NCBI GenBank assembly: GCA_950295325.1
Contig: OX485809.1
Coordinates: 34,798,144 to 34,844,000, forward strand
Length of the DNA: 45,857 nt
Direction of reading: 5' to 3'
Source of the DNA: Polytrichum commune
Lineage: Eukaryota; Streptophyta; Polytrichopsida; Polytrichales; Polytrichaceae
In this document: positions 1 through 10,500 of the stretch, piece by piece
How the letters are laid out: every line of letters begins with the position of its first letter
How positions within the stretch are numbered: position 1 is the stretch's first letter
The notes under the pieces: generated by a model
Database searches by the model: none
What the model was told of the DNA's origin: nothing
What the model saw: the letters and a program-made list of their open reading frames with translations, nothing else
Made by a program: the position numbers and the translations under genes

Positions 1-2630
1 CTTGCAGCCACACAAACATTGAACATATTTTGGTAATCGATGTGCCCATATGGCGTGAAGACCAGGTGACGTGCAAGCACAACAACCAACATTGGAGAAG
101 ATGGCGGCATGACGAGCCATCAACAATTGAAGGTATGGAGCTGAATGCAGACGGTATTTTCTAAATATCTACGCAGCACGCATCGAGAATATATGGTATC
201 CAGTGCACCCCTGAAACCTCACACTTCATATTTTGGTTGCGGCCCTAATTTGCACTTGCATTGCCAAACACCTAGCTGCAGGATGTGAAGTGGAGCCATG
301 TTGGGTAACAGATATTTGCAAGGCTGCTCCGCCCTGTGTCACACGGGTGCCCTGGAGGAGTGGAGTTTGAAGAGATTACAAGGCAAGAACCCAACGCCCA
401 CCATCTATTTCCAGCATGCAATGTCACCAAAAATGCGGAAAGATTGATTGGACCAATTCCAAACTGTCTTACGATTGCCATGCACTGCCCTCACGCAAGG
501 AAGCTTGATCACTCACCCTCACACAATATGGCATGTTCCAGGCCGCACAATGATTTGCAACACTTTGGTGATGTTGGCGCCAGGTGGCCAGCAACACAAA
601 CTTCTCTATATCTCGAAGCTCCTGTGGATGCTGGTGCAAACAACATTTTGAATGTGAGCATGTATTTATGTGCAGGCTTGTTGGTCGGATACTTACACTC
701 TGCACCCAGTACTCGACAAGGAAATTTTGCCACCGCTCCGAATGTCGAGCAGTCCATGCATTGGAAGACATTCAAATGCAAGCGATATCGCATTCACATC
801 CGTTTCTTATTGTTTTTCTGTTCTTTCCAACCCAATATTACGTTATCACCACACATGTGCTCGAGCTTATCAAATTCGTGGCACTGCATGTGACCACCGC
901 ACAGGTCCGACCCCACGCTGCCAACTCCCGGACATCGAGCAATCTCTCTGGGGCTTTTTAATTAACGCGAGTATGTGAGGATGGGCTGCAAAAGGCGCAG
1001 TTCAAAAAGAAGAACTTAACAACATGTCGAGTAGATTTTTACAAAAGATAATCCCAGGTTTAATTACGTGGATCTAGTTGCAACACCACCCACTCCAAGC
1101 AACACTACCGTGTAGTGGTATGTCTGCTAGGTAGTGGGGAAGGAGAAGGAAACTTGAGCAAGAGACACCTTCCAAGAAGGCTGAGGTCAACTTGGAGCAG
1201 GAAGCGTGTCAATTTTGTGACAATATAGTTACAAATACGGCGTACAATGTTGATGTACTAAAATGAACGCTATTGCAAACTGTATTCTTGTATACTTTTA
1301 ATATATTGTGTGGAGTGTATCAAAACATACAATATATGTAGAGTTCTATAAATGATGAATACGTGCAAACTTTTGACCATACAAGTTATTCAAAGTGTGC
1401 ACACCAAATACTAGGCAAGATAATATGGATAGTAAAATTATGAATGATTTAAACTCCTATATGTACTTGGAACAATCAAAATATAGCGAGGCAAGCCAAT
1501 ACGTACGATCCTCCCAATAAGCAGAGCGGAGATTTGGACCTCAATATTCCCCTGTGGTTATTAAAAGAAAAATGTTGACCACTTCAATTTAGTAGTTAAA
1601 TCTAACTTATGCGTGAGGCATCCATTGGTTAATATGCAACACCTGACAAACTTTTGACACATTGCAACAACAAAAACCATGACATAGTTTAGACATCTCG
1701 TTTCTCAAAAAACAAGACAAGTATGAGGTGACACCATGTCCATAGTGGCTACGACCTCCTGGCCACTTTGCAACATGTGTGGTGGTCGCTCAAAAGTGTT
1801 AGCACACTATCCTTTTGATGTGGGAAAGGACCTTGCTTCCTACTAATAAATGGGGGACATATTTGGTTGAATGGGGATGTGATTTTCCAGGATGCAGGTT
1901 GTCTCGAGCACTCAAAGTTTCTGAAAACTGCTGGCATTGCGGTAATCCAAGCTCAAGACAAAGGCTTCTGTGACTTACTCTTCCTGCCTCTATGTTTTAA
2001 TTTAAGCAAGTTCCTGCTGGATTCCTGTCTTTAAATCAAGATTTATCTGTACCAAGTTTGCCATTGACATTTTTTTGGGGACTTTAATTGAGATTCGAAA
2101 AGGAGGGCATGTCAAAAATAGGAAGTAGTAGCATCATCCGTCTATCTCTACATTTTATATTAGGAAGTCGGAAGAAGAGAATAATATATGTGGTAAATTC
2201 CAGCTCTCTGTTAGTAGTTCTCTGTATTGAGCTCCATGATGTAAAGACCTTGAATCTGTTCTTGCATGTGTGAACAGACAACCATTCGCATCCCACTGGC
2301 TTGATAGTGTGCTGGAGCTTGGCATGTTTAAACCTGTAGTACGATACATCACAAACTTCCAAAGAGTGATGTAGAGTATACTTGTTTAAAACATATTTTC
2401 ACTAATCATGTATGGACTAATCTTAATGTAACCATTTGCTTTGTAATCAAGTAATGTGACACATGATAGGAGATTATAGGAAGATCATGTAATTACCATG
2501 TTGACAGTGATTGGAAAATCATGATACGATTTTATTCTACTATTCTGGGTTCAAAACTTTGTGATATGCATTTCATGCTCAAAATAAAATGCTTCCAAGG
2601 TGCACACTTTAGGGTGACATTATACATACA
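1..2630. other. Gene-poor left end, no supported gene
   Basis: I see no exon with recognisable protein similarity here. Positions 1-1000 look less AT-rich than the rest and several overlapping open frames occur on both strands (longest 336-893 on +, 185 codons). None has a recognisable domain, and open frames on both strands at the same place are what base composition alone would give. A small perfect hairpin (CACTAC-CGT-GTAGTG) lies near 1105-1120. From about 1200 to 2630 the sequence is AT-rich with no long frame. It may be old transposon sequence, but I cannot name a family. Confidence 0.5.
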
Positions 2631-2870
2631 AGGGATGGCTTAAATCTAAGTCCTTAATCCAAATCCAATGGGAGTTTCCAGGTTAAGCCGTTTGATTAAG
2701 GTCAGAATAGGAATCATATGGGTGACCTTCCTAGCACTTGATTTCATGTGCATTCTACCGCCTATGATCCACCCAATCATAGTGAGGGTATATGGGCGAA
2801 CCATATATTTTCAACCAACAATTTGTGGGAAACTAGGGGCTTGCCTTTGGGGGAGATAGATGCTTTGGTT
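2630..2870 (+). repeat. 5S rRNA-derived repeat, copy 1 (Cassandra-type TRIM LTR or 5S SINE)
   Basis: Positions 2662-2728 align without large gaps to the internal control region of plant 5S rRNA, ending in the conserved GGGTGACC of box C, but are more diverged than copy 2. The downstream part (2729-2860: 'ttcctagcacttgattt', then 'ccacccaatcatagtg', 'attttcaaccaac') matches copy 2 at 7786-7978 read on the minus strand. 5S-like sequence inside a short repeat is the hallmark of Cassandra terminal-repeat retrotransposons in miniature. A 5S-derived SINE is the alternative. I see no second LTR, primer-binding site or target duplication, so this may be a solo or truncated copy. Confidence 0.7.
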
Positions 2871-3110
2871 AGGTGTGAATCAAAGAATGGACACCAAAAG
2901 AGATGAGGCTAAAAGAGATTGAACTACTTGATTGAAATAGAATAGTCTACATACCTAGAGGGACTCGTATGACCATTTAATGACCACAAGAATTTTTATT
3001 TTGATAATGAATTAGATATTCATATGAACTCTGAAAATTATGAGGCCAAATGGCTATGGACACAATTCAGTTTTGCTAATTATCTTATACTAATTGTGTG
3101 TGTCATACAG
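2862..3110 (+). repeat. Dispersed repeat family A, copy 1
   Basis: Degenerate member of a roughly 250-300 bp repeat present at least six times in the window. The shared core reads approximately 'ggacaccaaaaagacac', then 'aaaagagattg.acta', later 'atattcatatga', 'atggctatgg' and 'tttgctaat.atct'. The clearest copy is 26325-26620. It abuts the 5S-derived repeat. Terminal repeats and target duplications are not resolved, so class is unknown. Confidence 0.6.
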
Positions 3111-4600
3111 TTCTAGAGAAATCTGCAAATCTACCACAGTGGTGGGTTTGTATTGGATTAACCCTGTCTACATATGTGTATATATGTATATAGCAATCTG
3201 CGCACACACACTCTCTCTAGACTCTCCCTTTACAGAAACTCAATTCTCTCACCCTCGATTTGAATCCACACTAAGGAATGTGATACAGGGGACATTTATG
3301 GTGTTCAGAAAAGTAACTCTCCAGAGGCTCTTGCAATTTTATGCTTTAGAAAGCTGGTCAGCCTGTTGAAGACAAAAGACGTGTAATTTGCGAATTTGGA
3401 GGCACTCGATACCTACTTATACTTGGTATTCCCAACCATCCCATGAATTGCTATTCAGGATATGACATTGCATTCCAACTTGAAAATGTAAGTTGACTTT
3501 AAAGAGGAGAAAAAACAAATCTATCAAAAATATTTCATTGCGTTGAAGGTCACTATAATTCCAACCATGCTTAACATTGCTCAGCTTCTCTCCCAAAACA
3601 ATACTTGTCAAATAGTTGTCACATTATATGCAACCCTGCCTTGTTCTGAATTTTTGAATTAATAGCCATAATTTGCCGTTGTTAACTGTAAGATAATGAA
3701 ACGTGTTCATGCTAAGTACCCCCAAAATATAGGGGAAATCAAAAAATAAAAGGGGCATAATGCTCGGTAGATTCTCGGCCCACGAAGCATTGATACTCAA
3801 GAGGTATTGTGTCATGTGAGTGCGTTTTTTTGTAAAGTAACAATGTTCTCTTATAATGTGTAATAAATTCCAGCCATCAATGAATTAATAACAAATCTTG
3901 TACAAAACCTGACACCATAAGAATGAGATCAAGGCAACAAGAATCATGTTAATTTGTGACAAATTTTTAAAGAGAAAACACTTATTCAACTCTTAAGTCA
4001 TAATTATGAAGGGGTGTACTAGTTAGTGCAATAGAATCCTAAAGCGCGTGTCGAGCATTGATCTTTTGGCTATCCCAATTCCAACCTACAACTAGACAAA
4101 GTATTCATCCTTAGGATAATATAAAATGTATTCAATATAGGAGAATAATATTCTACCATATTATGTACACCCAAAAGCTAGTGAAATTTGAACAAGGTTG
4201 GTGTTTGAATGTAAGACAAGTCTTACTTAACTATCTTATCTCGGCCATTGGCCATCACCATGTCCTCCCACTGCTAATCTTGGCTCACCTTATGCATATT
4301 AGTGCCACACTTTGGTCCTAAAACCAACACACTTAAGTTTGCATAACCGTCTCTGACTATTCTTGCTACTTGCATGAGTTGACAAGAGGGTCTTGCCTAT
4401 GCAATCCACCACGACGCTCAAATTTGGTGCCTTTTGCCAACCCTTGGTGAGCCCATGGCCGATGGTTGTGTAGAGAAAAAGGGACAGTATTGGAAAGGAA
4501 GTGATTTGAGAAGTAGGAGGTTGATATATGGCTTGGCATGGGACCCTACATAATGGCATTAGCCACCCCTACCTTAGATAATGGTAGGAATGAGGCAACC
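3111..4600. other. Intergenic, nothing recognised
   Basis: AT-rich sequence with only short frames (longest 86 codons at 4299-4559 on the minus strand, no similarity recognised). It includes a short dinucleotide-like run (tatatgtatatag near 3177, then cacacacactctctct near 3201). No splice-site-bounded coding exon was found. Confidence 0.5.
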
Positions 4601-5560
4601 AACGGGGAGAACTGACCACTATTTACATATGAACCGGTTGAATTTGAGAATAACCGGCTGAAGTTCAAGACTTCAGCAAAATTATCAATCATTTTTAGAG
4701 GAACTTAGAGAATATACCTCAAACTAACAAAGAAAAACCGAAAGATGTCAACATGCATGTAACCGGTCGGACTTGGCAACACAAGGATCTCAACCAACGC
4801 GGACACTGAGTGACTTGTAGGTGGCTTGGGTCATAATGGGCCAAGATCCATGTACTAGACTATAAGCAGGAAGTCAGCAATTTCCAAGACAGACCCCAAA
4901 GTGAGAGCCTCCAACAATACGGCTCAAGAGTCAGAATGGATTTTCAAAGTACCTTGGAGACAAAAGTCAAACACAAGGATGTCTGCAAGTATATACTTCT
5001 AAATTTGGATATATATACGTTGTCAAGAATAATTTCTGTCGGTAATGGTTGAAGTCAAGGTGGTACTCAGAAACAGAGATCTCGAAGGAAACAAGCCTCT
5101 GGTAGGATCCGCATCTTGATACATCTTATGAGTATGAACACGGACTCACTCCACACAATTATTTCATTTTTAGTCGCATCATCTGCACTCCATGACCGCT
5201 TGCAGGGCTTCAAAGCAGTGTTTTGGGGATTTTGGGCAAAAATCGGTCGAGATGCAAGTGATTCCAAGTCCAACCGGTTATATGTTGATATCAGACTTTC
5301 GGTTATTCTTTGCAGAAGTAAGTTATATATATTCTATATATTGCTCTAACACTGTGGTCGACAAGTTGCCTAAACTCTTCTCAAATTATTGACAAGTTGA
5401 ACACATTATTTCTCAATCTCAACTGGCTCATCTGTTACTGTCGGTCGGATCTCCCCATTCGAAGTTTCAAAGGACACTACAGAACTTGAAGTTATAGCTT
5501 ACTAGGCCACGTTCTAGTTTAGTACTACTAACTTGTGTCAAGATCTGCAATCCTAGCCTA
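4600..5560. other. ACCGGTT-rich intergenic block with a 32-bp DUF569 fragment
   Basis: This block has repeated 'aaccggt'-like motifs (about 4632, 4653, 4761 and 5272) absent from neighbouring DNA, suggesting one inserted unit whose ends I cannot place. Inside it, 4913-4944 is an exact 32-bp copy of 5822-5853, which is coding sequence of the DUF569 gene about 900 bp downstream. Sequence on either side of the copy does not match the gene. Confidence 0.55.
5323..5341 (+). promoter_or_regulatory. Candidate TATA element upstream of the DUF569 gene
   Basis: A TATA-rich stretch (tatatatattctatatatt) about 270 bp before the first ATG. A second one, gtatatatca at 5591-5600, lies only about 10-20 bp before the ATG, too close for a normal 5' leader. 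Neither is proven; such strings are frequent in AT-rich plant DNA. Confidence 0.2.
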
Positions 5561-5606
5561 GCTTACCCTAGCCCCACTAGTTTAGAGCTGGTATATATCA
5601 TCCAGC

Positions 5607-6568
5607 TTGAACATTATGGAGATTTTCCGGTGTGCGAATCTAGTGAAACTGAGATCAGGCCATCATGACCAGTATTTGTGGCAAGATGATGACCATCTTT
5701 CTGTGGCCCAAAAGAGGGATCAGGTGAACCCTGCACAACTAGACAATAGTCTTCTATGGAAGGTGGAGCTGGTAAATCATCCTGGTGATGATGATCACGA
5801 AGTAGCCGGCAACACAGCACTAACAATACGGCTCAAGAGTCAGAATGGATTTTATTTGAAGGCGTCTGGGAGAAGGTTCCTTTTGGGAGCAGCAGGGAGG
5901 AAGGTGACACAGGAAATCATTTTATCCAAGGTGGATACGTCTTGCGAGTGGGAGCCTTCAGAGGTGATTAATGATATTGCAGGTTCTTCAACTGCAGGAG
6001 GGGTTGGTGATGGGGATGATCGGTCTAGATTTGTGAAGCTGAGATCCAAGAGGTATAGCACTTTTCTGAGAGCAAATGGAGGGCTGCCTCCTTACAGGAA
6101 CACTGTCACACATGATATGCCTTGGTTGGGAATTACCCAGGATTCCATCATCTGGGAGGTTGAGGTTGTGGAAATAAGGATACAGAAATTGGCGTCTAGC
6201 ATCCTGCCACCTCTTCGAATCACACATGTAAGCAATTCGCCTTTTAAAGTTCATAGCTTGAAAATTCTTGTGAACTTGATTGATTGATATGAATCTGAAC
6301 GTTTTGCTTTAATTTAATTTGACGAAGCTTGCGGTCTTGTGTGATTTTTTTTTCCCTCTTAGAATATTTGCCATAATATCTTTCAAATTGGTTAATGTCC
6401 ACATCCTCATTTCTATTTAACCTCTGTCTGCAGTCATTTGAAGAGCCGAAGCTGACACAATCACGACAGTTATCAGAGTCACCACACCTGGAAAGAAAAA
6501 TTGCTCATTGGGCAAATCATGAAGATGGATACGTACCAATTGACTATGAGGAACAACTCAATAAATGA
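5607..6568 (+). CDS. DUF569 domain protein (beta-trefoil, fascin/actin-cross-linking-like)
   Basis: Two exons, 5607-6227 and 6434-6568, joined in phase 0 (CACACAT|GTAAGC ... CTGCAG|TCATTT), give 251 residues. The first exon shows the DUF569 pattern twice: an N-terminal unit beginning MEIFRCANLVKLRS with DQYLWQDDD, RLKSQNGFYLKASG and FLLGAAGRKVTQ, then VKLRSKRYSTFLRANGGLPP with RNTVTHDMP and DSIIWEVEVVEI. This is the usual order in plant DUF569 proteins, which adopt a fascin-like trefoil; their molecular role is largely unknown. The family usually starts at the second Met (5616, MEIF), so the true start may be there rather than at 5607. The short second exon ends DGYVPIDYEEQLNK and is less conserved. 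The gene converges with the coiled-coil gene that ends at 7504. Confidence 0.92.
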
Positions 6569-7503
6569 TAAATTCTTGACTAGGTTAAATAGATGCTCAT
6601 ACCAGAAAGTTGTTTCCAAGAGGACGGAGATAATTTTAAATAAATCTTCCACTTCAGAATCATTTAGAACTTCAAAGACACCCGAAAGAACAGAGTCTAC
6701 AAGGTCACCGCGTGTGAATCAATTGGGATCTCATTTGACATGCTGTTTATGTATGTATGAAGACCAGAAACTGTTTGCATATTTTTCTGTACTTCTTTCT
6801 TAGGTTATCAGTGTACCATCTTTACATGCTACTTAAGTACAAATGTTAACAATGACAGAGAGGTTTCATGTCCAAAATTGTTGCGTTGTATTGCAATCAT
6901 AATATAATTAGGTTTGCGACATGTATTATGAGTCAATTGCAACTGTGGAATATTTGAGGGGCTTCAGTGACGTTTGATTCTGCTGCCTACTCCAACCCAA
7001 GAGGAACTCAAATGTCCAGTTTCCTTCCCCACCCATGCTTCACCAATTATTGTAGGCATTTTTCTGTCTGAAGTTGTAAGCACTCTACAACACATCATCC
7101 GCCGTCTCTGCCTCCACAACATTCACTGTACCTTAGTGAAAATCATATTGTGCAAATATACTCTCACTACCACAAGCACTTGTAACTTTCAGCCTCTCGG
7201 AAATGTCATTAAGGATTAAGGAGGTGGGCGTTACATTTACCTCCTCCCTCCAATTGATTGAGGCCTGGTTGTTGTTGCTGGCTGAGTGCTCCTAGAGGGA
7301 GACATGATGTTCACCTATGCACTCAACGCATTCATTGAATGACAAAATGGATCCTGAAACAGCTATGTGAGAAGTCATAACACTCGTTTCTCAACAAGCA
7401 GATAATTCGAAATCGTATGATTAAATTGCACTGGATTTGGGAGGTTCACAGACTTATAACAGTCTTCAGTGGACTTCATTGTACATGTGAAGAAGGCAGA
7501 GAT
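6569..7503. other. Convergent intergenic spacer
   Basis: About 930 bp between the stop of the DUF569 gene (+) and the stop of the coiled-coil gene (-). It must hold both 3' untranslated regions. I see no unambiguous AATAAA signal on either strand and no further coding exon; the 81-codon frame at 6974-7219 has no recognisable similarity. Confidence 0.5.
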
Positions 7504-10500
7504 TCAAGGGTTACAAACCGTGGGTTGCTTCTGAGTTTGATCTTCTGCACGCTGTAACTCCTTTGACAAGCCCTTTACCCTGCAAAGTATAATACTCCGT
7601 TGACATCTTCACCTCACAATATTGTACAGTAACTGAAAAACTACTTCACAAAGACCCTTTCCACTTTGTTGAAGAAGAGATGACTCCGATGTTGCCACCG
7701 GTGTGAGTTATGGTTTTGCTTAATCTTCGATTTAATTAGTCTACATGTAATTTAAAAACAGGCATAACAAGAATTAATGGCCTCTAATGACTAGTGCCTC
7801 CTTTCAAAAGTGAACACCTTTTTGAACACCTTGAACGGGCGGTAACAAGCCGGTTGGCACCAAGACAAGCCCGTAGCTTCCCACATGGTTGGTTGAAAAT
7901 ATCCTGTTCACTTGGATACTCCACTATGATTGGGTGGACCATAGGTGGTAGGGTGCATTGGAAATCAAGTGCTAGGAAGGTCACCCATCCGGGCACTATT
8001 TCGGCCTTTAGGTAGGTTAACCTGGGGAGTTCCCATGGGATCTGGATTAAGGCCATGGGTGTAGGCCACCCTTTTCCCACATGTTGACACTGATCAGAGG
8101 ATTTTTAGAATTTGTGCTTCAGTATTAGGTGGAGTGTACCTGGCTTGCGATGCATAATTAGACGGTCTTTGTAGAGCACCATTATAACTCCCTCCATCTA
8201 GTGCTTCATGGTTACCTCTTCCATTGGTACTTCCTACCAAATCTGCTTTCCAAGGCACAACAACAGCTGCTTCAATGCAGGAATGTATAATCACTAAGAT
8301 GATTCACAAAATAAATTTGAAAAAATGAAAAAGTACACAGCATCAACAAATGCATTAAGATTAACTCATATGGTCACTGCAAAATGTTTCTCTCTGTAGT
8401 CGGCTTTCTAGGTTTTCTTTGGGCGAGGCCTCACGCTCATTCCAAATTATTATTGCACCAGACTATTGAGAGAGGAAACCTTTTAAACCCCTCGCTACCC
8501 TCAAGAATCGAGGTCAAAGGGCTTCAGAAGGTCGTTCTCTCAATAGTCGATGGGCAATGGAGATTTATGATATATATGGATTATATGTGTGGATGAGCAA
8601 GTGGAATTGATCCAAAAAAAAATAAAAAAATAAAAAAATAAAAAATAAATCGATAGAATCATTTTACAGTGACAATCATATTACAGGAGTTGCTCGAATA
8701 ACTGGCATATATTCTTCATCTTACTCCTTTATTCTGCAAAATCAGGATGGCATTTTTTATAAGCACAGAAATTATGGATTAGAGACAAAAACAAACTGGC
8801 AGAGATGAGCTGGTCCGCACTGTGGTTGGAAATGTGGTGCAAATGCTGGAGTGTTTGCTGATGTTGGAGAGAAAAGAGAGCTGCCTTCTCCATGGCATCC
8901 TTACATTGCTGTTGGAGCACCTCTCGACTGACCTCAGATTTTTCTAACTGCTTTCGTAGACTGACAATCTGGATTCAACAACCGAAATATGATTCAAAAA
9001 AGCATTTTGACCCAATAACCGAGAGGTTGTAAGAAAATTCATTTCACCATATAGACAACAAACGATGTGATGAATTCACTGGTCTGTAGCATTCCATCCA
9101 TTGTATCTTTGACTCATGCTTAAACAGAAAAGTCAAGTTCTAGAATGACAAACAATAAAGGCTTTACTTCTCTTTGAGCAGCTGAAAACCTTACATCTAA
9201 TTCACTGTCAGGTGATGGTTGCTGAATTCCTCTTCCTTCTGTGGGCGAAGTTACTGAGTTCAACTTCTCCATTTTGTTGCTTTTTTCGATCATGATTTCG
9301 TTTTGGGGCTCACAGCTTGGGTTGCATAGCTTTTGGGAAGAAATTGACTGTCCTCCATTATCAGGAGTCATATCGATTACCTGTGCTGCCTGTACTCTCG
9401 GCTGAGAATTACTCTGGATTTTATTTTTAATGTCTGAAAGACTTGCAACCTGTTTTGCTGTGATCATCGCGCTTGTTGAGTGATTCGCATGAACAGAACA
9501 AGGGCCATCTGAAAAGTCCAGAAATTGACAAGTGATCAAAAGAACAACACAACAATAGTTTAAAACTTGCAAAAGGTAGTGCAAGTCTAGTGTTGATTAT
9601 ACAGATTAGACATTGAAGACTACTGATCCATATCTTAACGTGATAGGCTGTAATGCTATATCACTCACTCGTCTCTTCAGATAATGAGTTAACTTTCTCC
9701 TAAATATGAAATTCATAAATAATAAAGGCTTTAAGTCATACTATTTTGAACCTTTTGAGGTGTAAGTAGTTTTTTCATCACAAATTAGGCATTTTGTAAA
9801 ATTAACCCCTGTATGCTTTTAGCATATTCATACTAATTGTGTGTTCTCTCTTTATACTGGATGATATGAAATCTTCATCAAACTCTTTCCAAGTTACTTT
9901 GTGTCCAGTGTCAAGAAGAACAAGCTTGCAAGACAACTTATCATCAAGTATCTCCCAAAAAGTACACATCACGATCTACATTCATGATGTACAATTTCAA
10001 AATACTGGATGTATGAGAGGCACAAATTGGGCTCCAAAAGCATTTAGGGGTCAACATATTGTGCTTTAAATACTTTGCGGTGGATAATATACCAACGCCA
10101 GAAGCTTGAAGCGCTTGAATCTTATCTTGAAGACTTCTTAAAGTGAGTTCTTTGTGGCCTATGATGTCTTCCAACAGATGTACGCGCTCTTTAGCCTCCA
10201 ACTCTCTCACCTGCAGAGAAAAGCAATAAAGCGCAAAGGTTGGAATTTGAGCTTTGTTCTTCTTAGTTTTGCAATATATAGAATATAATTATGTCACACG
10301 TTAAGAGGACATCTGTATAACCTTCCTTCACCGGAAAACTCTGCCAAATTTCTGTGGATTTTCTCACTTTTGACAATACCTCTCAGAACTCTACTAGGGG
10401 TGACATTAAATATTGGCTGTGGTCAAAACATGGCACTTGAACCGACTTTACAACAGAAAAGCATCAAGGGATAAAAAATAATTAAATAATTAAAAATAAT

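Noticed and set aside
336-893. A 185-codon frame as a gene
   Set aside because: No domain, no supporting splice or start context, and competing frames on both strands.
5591-5600. TATA box immediately before the DUF569 start
   Set aside because: It is about 10-20 bp from the ATG, which would place the transcription start inside the coding sequence.
8729-8796. Taking TAA at 8729 as the definite end of the coiled-coil protein
   Set aside because: Two downstream exons join in perfect phase and extend the coiled coil; kept only as a possible retained-intron isoform.
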